A DNA stretch of 64,000 nt from an uncultured Clostridia bacterium (GTDB taxonomy: Bacteria; Bacillota; Clostridia; Oscillospirales; Acutalibacteraceae). Position 1 is the stretch's first letter. Every line of letters begins with the position of its first letter. Location: contig CAMNST010000004.1 in the NCBI GenBank assembly GCA_946555465.1, forward strand, positions 62,001-126,000. Reading direction: 5' to 3'. Positions 60,245-64,000 of this stretch are shown here, one piece after another. A model generated the notes under the pieces. The model made no database searches, was not told where the DNA came from, and worked only from the letters and a program-made list of their open reading frames with translations. The translations under genes were made by a program, and so were the position numbers.

Positions 60245-61348
60245 ATGAAAAAGAAAGTGATAGCTATTGTCGGGGTGGTAGTGGCTGTAATTATTGTCGT
60301 TTGTTGTGTTTCAAAATCAAGTAAAATATCTGTTAAAGATTATATCAATGATGAAATAAAATTTTATGGTTGTAATGGCTATGCAACAGTATCAACTAAT
60401 GATGTGTTTAATTATTCGTTGCTTGAACAAGATTTAGGACCTGCTCAGGTAGTTACATGGGATGATGATCCTGTTTATGATTTTATAGACGTACGATTTG
60501 ATGTTCAGGATAATTTAAGCAATGGCGATGTAGTAAAGGCAACTATTACAGTGAATTGTGATAGTATTAATAATTTTAAATTCGCTAAAAAGCTGACAGG
60601 TAAAAAAGAGTATGTAAAAAAATACAAAGTTAAAGGTCTTGAAGATGCTGTTGAAATTAATCCTTTTGAAATCGTAAAAAATGTGGTTGTTGACAAAACG
60701 AGTGGTAGCTGCAGTTTTGAAATGGACAATACATATAACAAAGAGTTTGACGGATTCTATGCACATTATTATGATAATGGCGATTTGCAGATAGTGGATT
60801 CTCAAGGCGAAGAAATTGCTGTAATTACTTATAAATATGATTCAGGCACTTTGGAATCCACAAATAAAGTGACAATAACAACCGATTGTAATCAGGATAA
60901 GTATTCTGAATATGGAATTATTATTAATCCCATTTCAAAAGAGGTTGAGCCTATCACTTGTGATTATCTGACTAAAGGTGATGCTCTTTCTGTTACGGAT
61001 TTTAATACTCTTAAAGAAAGAGCAATTGAAGAATTTAACGAAGTGCACCCTGATTCAAAATATATAAAAGCATATTTCGGATATGATAAATCAGGAAATG
61101 GAAACGGAAGCTTTTGGAGCTCGGGTTACTATAATCAGGTAAAATATTTATTTTCATATAACGAGAGCGGCAACACGGTATACCAATGTCTGTCATTTTA
61201 CGATGTGAAACTGTTGTCAAATGGCGCATTGCTGAATCCGGAAACTCTTGAGGCTTCAATAGGTTCTGATTCGGAGAGCATTGAAGAACTGGAAAGTAAT
61301 CAAAAAGAAAGATGGCAGTTTTTCAGTAATTTATCGGTAAAAGAATAG
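60245..61348 (+). CDS. Exported protein of unknown function
   Basis: A 367-residue protein from ATG 60245 (AGGGGGA upstream; a longer ORF at 60209 lacks a site). Hydrophobic N-terminus KKKVIAIVGVVVAVIIVVCC, possibly a signal peptide with lipidated cysteine (CCVSK) or an uncleaved anchor. It begins its outer part with ISVKDYINDEIKFYGCNGYA, the wording of a domain seen in Clostridial exoproteins that I cannot name. Two internal beta-domain-like regions follow. Same cluster; a terminator follows its stop. Confidence 0.68.
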   Translation: MKKKVIAIVGVVVAVIIVVCCVSKSSKISVKDYINDEIKFYGCNGYATVSTNDVFNYSLLEQDLGPAQVVTWDDDPVYDFIDVRFDVQDNLSNGDVVKATITVNCDSINNFKFAKKLTGKKEYVKKYKVKGLEDAVEINPFEIVKNVVVDKTSGSCSFEMDNTYNKEFDGFYAHYYDNGDLQIVDSQGEEIAVITYKYDSGTLESTNKVTITTDCNQDKYSEYGIIINPISKEVEPITCDYLTKGDALSVTDFNTLKERAIEEFNEVHPDSKYIKAYFGYDKSGNGNGSFWSSGYYNQVKYLFSYNESGNTVYQCLSFYDVKLLSNGALLNPETLEASIGSDSESIEELESNQKERWQFFSNLSVKE

Positions 61349-61364
61349 AATAGTAAATAAAAAT

Positions 61365-61389
61365 AGGCTAATCGAAATCTGATTAGCCT
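61365..61389 (+). terminator. Hairpin between exoprotein genes
   Basis: Stem AGGCTAATC (61365-61373) with GATTAGCCT (61381-61389) and a 7-base loop, followed by TGATTTA rather than a clean T-run. It may partly terminate before the next lipoprotein gene. Confidence 0.6.
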
Positions 61390-61408
61390 TGATTTATAGG
61401 AGAATTAA

Positions 61409-61906
61409 ATGAATTTTATAAAAAAGATGTCAATAATTATATTTCCAATAATTGTTATGATATTGTTATCTGCTTGTTCCTCAAATAATTTACAGGAAGA
61501 TATTTATAATGCGATTTATGATAATTGGAAAGTTTATAATGAAATTGATGAAAACAGTTATATAAACAATTTAGCTGAAAGAACATCATTTGAAATACAG
61601 AGTATTGAAAAGCTAGATGATTTTTATATGGTTACACTTAATGTAACTGCACCGGATATTTCGAATGGAGTAGAAGAATACCAAAACAGTATTACGGATA
61701 TTCCATCAGACGATGAAATGAATAACAAATTAAAAAGTATTGTTGAAATTGCAGACTTAAAAACAACAGAGCAAACAGTTACTGTTTTTGTAACTGATGA
61801 TGGCACATATGATGTAGAGTTTTCCAGTGGATTTGCTGATGCAATGTGTGGATATTCATATCAATACTATGTAACTCAAATGCAAAAGTTATATGAAGGA
61901 GAATAA
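61409..61906 (+). CDS. Small lipoprotein, unknown function
   Basis: A 165-residue lipoprotein: signal peptide FPIIVMILLSAC with lipid-receiving C23, then a mixed alpha/beta domain containing two TVTVFVTDD/VTLNVTAPD strands. No further motif recognised. TAGGAG lies before ATG 61409. It stands 7 bp before the large exported protein gene, so the two are cotranscribed. Confidence 0.72.
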   Translation: MNFIKKMSIIIFPIIVMILLSACSSNNLQEDIYNAIYDNWKVYNEIDENSYINNLAERTSFEIQSIEKLDDFYMVTLNVTAPDISNGVEEYQNSITDIPSDDEMNNKLKSIVEIADLKTTEQTVTVFVTDDGTYDVEFSSGFADAMCGYSYQYYVTQMQKLYEGE

Positions 61907-61912
61907 TGCAAA

Positions 61913-64000
61913 ATGAAAAAATTAATTAAATCAATTAGTATACTTTGTGTTATTTTAGTTGTTATATCATTATTACCGGCTGAAATTTTTGCATCAGAGG
62001 ATAATTTTGTAAAACTTCAAGTTACAAGTATTGATGATAGCGGAAAGAAGAATATCAATGAAGAACTTTTTTATTGTAAAAATAATGAACTTTATATATC
62101 AAATTATACTATTGTAAAATATACTATGTATGATTATGATGAGGAAAATACGGCGTTTGTAAGAATTGGACAAACATACAAAAACTCAACATCAAAGATT
62201 AAAATCAATGAGTCTGATAATACCGTTGATGTTTGGTCACTGATTTATCATGAAACTCAGGATTGTGATATTTACAAATTTAATGAATGCTATTTTCTTC
62301 CACTTGCCAAAATAGCATCATACCTGAAAGCCAATGTTACATATGTTGATGATAATTGTATTTGTATAACAAGCAGTGGTTATTCTATTGCGGATGCAAT
62401 GTATAACTTTAATAAAGATGTAAAGTTTATGGATGATATAAAAATAATCGACGATTTGTTTTATGGAAATGAATCAGCATATAAAAGATACTGTGTTTTA
62501 GGATATATGGGTGAAACGCTATATTTTAAACTCAGCAACATTGTGGGACTCGGTTCGTATGAAACATATTGTGATATTATGGAAAGCGCTGTAAATAACA
62601 ATGATGTATACAATGAGCTGATGATTAATGATAATTTATTAATTGATGTATTGAATTTTTCTCAGGATACATATGAAAATATTTATAAAAAAGTAAGCAA
62701 GGTTCCAAAATTGTCAAGCAGTGCGATAACTACTATATTTGAAGAATATAAAGAAAATAATTCTTTTGGAGATACAGATACATTATTTGATAACTTTTTT
62801 GAAAGCGAAGACTTGGAAATTGCTCCGATAAAAGAGTTTGGTGATACCATCAGTGTAGTTAGCGATTATCTTGAAATGGCAAATTATCTTTGTGATTATT
62901 TCAGAATGAATGAAGATAATAGAGCTGCCATAGAGTATGTATCATCTGCTAAATCAAATTCCAACGAAATGTCAGCAATCAGATATATAGGAGGTTTGTA
63001 TAATGATGATTTTGTAAAAAGTACATCGACTAAATTGGTATCAAAAATAAGTGAAGAGCTTGTCAGTGAAAGTGTTAAAAAAATCGGACTCGGTAAAGTT
63101 AAATTGGCAACCGGTATAACCAACGAAGTGTTTAAGCTGCTCGGTTTCGATTTATCCGACAATTCTTCATATGATATAATGCTTGCCAACGATTTAAAAC
63201 GGGTGATTTTAAACAACTGTAAGGAATATGAAACAGAGAAACTATTAAAACCAAGCAATAGTAAAAACCTACGTTTAACAATGATTATGACTTTATTGGT
63301 GGAAATCGAAGCATATGAAATGGCTAATAAGGTTGCAAAGAAAACAGGGTTATCAGGTTATTACGATGATGATATTGAATATCTGAATAAACGATTGGCA
63401 TTGTTTTACAAAGCAAAAGAAAGTCAGAATTATGATGATTTTGAAAGTATAAAATGCATTTGTGATGAGAATCAACGGCAATTACAAAAGATAGATTTAG
63501 AAAAATTAGATATTGTTTCACAGGAGGAAGCTGAAACTATATTACATACTGATAAATCATGCCGAGGTATATTACTATCTTTCATTGAAAGTTATACAGA
63601 TTTAGTTATCTCTTTTGTTAAAAACTATGAGTTTGAAGGTTATACTGATTATGGTCATATGAGAATAATAGATATCAATATGGATGGTTATCCGGATCTA
63701 ACATTATCTCAGTTTTCAGCAGGTGGAGGACATGGTGGTATTTCTAATGTATATTTGTATCACAATGGTTCTTTTGAGGAAATTATGCTGGATGATGATT
63801 TCGTAAGTACATATTTACAATTAGCTACTGATTCTCACGGGAATCAGTTTATATCAAATGGTAAGCCTGAACCATATAATGTTTGTAATGATTTTTATAC
63901 ACCAAGTGTTTTTGGAAAAGTAATAATTAAAAATGGTAAATTGGATATAGAAGTAATTTATGACGAATACAGCGAGTCAAACACTCCTGAAAAATACATT
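61913..64000 (+). CDS. Large secreted protein with amine-oxidase-N-like domain (3' end outside window)
   Basis: The frame is open from ATG 61913 to the last base, giving 696 residues so far. Signal peptide KLIKSISILCVILVVISLLP (cleavage near FASED), then repeats like the copper-amine-oxidase N-terminal/stalk domain (FLPLAKIASYLKANVTYVDD), a long helical region, and near residue 580 a VCBS/FG-GAP-like calcium motif (DINMDGYPDLTLSQ) with GGGHGGISNVYLY. GAAGGAGAA is the ribosome site. It was not in the closed-ORF list because no stop lies in the window. Probably a cell-surface or secreted protein of the same cluster. Confidence 0.78.
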   Translation, partial: MKKLIKSISILCVILVVISLLPAEIFASEDNFVKLQVTSIDDSGKKNINEELFYCKNNELYISNYTIVKYTMYDYDEENTAFVRIGQTYKNSTSKIKINESDNTVDVWSLIYHETQDCDIYKFNECYFLPLAKIASYLKANVTYVDDNCICITSSGYSIADAMYNFNKDVKFMDDIKIIDDLFYGNESAYKRYCVLGYMGETLYFKLSNIVGLGSYETYCDIMESAVNNNDVYNELMINDNLLIDVLNFSQDTYENIYKKVSKVPKLSSSAITTIFEEYKENNSFGDTDTLFDNFFESEDLEIAPIKEFGDTISVVSDYLEMANYLCDYFRMNEDNRAAIEYVSSAKSNSNEMSAIRYIGGLYNDDFVKSTSTKLVSKISEELVSESVKKIGLGKVKLATGITNEVFKLLGFDLSDNSSYDIMLANDLKRVILNNCKEYETEKLLKPSNSKNLRLTMIMTLLVEIEAYEMANKVAKKTGLSGYYDDDIEYLNKRLALFYKAKESQNYDDFESIKCICDENQRQLQKIDLEKLDIVSQEEAETILHTDKSCRGILLSFIESYTDLVISFVKNYEFEGYTDYGHMRIIDINMDGYPDLTLSQFSAGGGHGGISNVYLYHNGSFEEIMLDDDFVSTYLQLATDSHGNQFISNGKPEPYNVCNDFYTPSVFGKVIIKNGKLDIEVIYDEYSESNTPEKYI

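Noticed and set aside
48737..64000. Second copy of the tRNA-Thr 3' end marking the right border of the element
   Set aside because: I scanned for the TTCGAATCC core and did not find it, so the right end is not placed.

Overview
The window reads as chromosome of a low-GC, Gram-positive anaerobe of the class Clostridia, most like an Oscillospiraceae/Ruminococcus-type gut bacterium. The basis is gene content and order: miaB-ylbF-mutS-mutL-miaA, an HlyD-like protein-yggS-sepF-divIVA-ileS-lspA-rluA run, a sodium-pump decarboxylase pair, VanRS-like and Agr-like two-component systems, strong AGGAGG ribosome binding sites and canonical TTGACA/TATAAT-type promoters. No outside database was consulted, so the taxonomic placement is inference.

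Layout. 1-2.8 kb: the end of galactokinase, a lipid kinase and a cysteine-rich protein of unknown role. 2.8-3.8 kb: a small divergent regulatory locus (63-aa protein, XRE repressor, operator inside a promoter spacer), then two copies of an unexplained structured RNA element, each ending in an intrinsic terminator, and a 13-codon ORF. 3.8-5.3 kb: malQ on the minus strand. 5.4-23 kb: a long plus-strand housekeeping block (tRNA modification, mismatch repair, cell division, isoleucyl-tRNA synthetase, lipoprotein signal peptidase, pseudouridine synthase, HAD phosphatase, endonuclease IV). 22.7-27.1 kb: an unlisted 45-aa membrane peptide, oadG-oadB, and the PcrA helicase. 27.2-29.8 kb: a VanRS-like two-component system with a C39-fold protein. 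29.9-32.7 kb: an acetyltransferase and an amino-acid ABC transporter whose binding protein looks circularly permuted. 32.8-38.9 kb: a minus-strand run of CHAP hydrolase, sugar-nucleotide dehydratase, Ktr potassium transporter and IolB. 39-48.5 kb: serine hydrolase, phosphoesterase, three small proteins, the M16 pair YfmF/YfmH, lgt, folD, a CBS-domain membrane protein and pncC.

48.6-53.9 kb is a mobile-element module entered at a tRNA-Thr(CGT) gene: a 3'-truncated tRNA-Thr, an intact tRNA-Thr, tyrosine integrase, excisionase, MobP-type relaxase, an RHH accessory protein, a probable oriT region and a winged-helix protein. No type IV secretion genes are visible, which suggests a mobilizable rather than self-conjugating element; its far end is not in the window. 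53.9-64 kb looks like cargo: a GHKL sensor kinase (with a G12/C12 homopolymer at its 3' end) and LytTR regulator, divergent from at least six surface or secreted proteins of unknown function. Two GCAAAT repeats 21 bp apart sit beside the promoter between them and are a good candidate regulator site. This kinase/regulator/exoprotein island, the duplicated RNA element at 3.4-3.7 kb and the permuted binding protein are the most novel-looking items.
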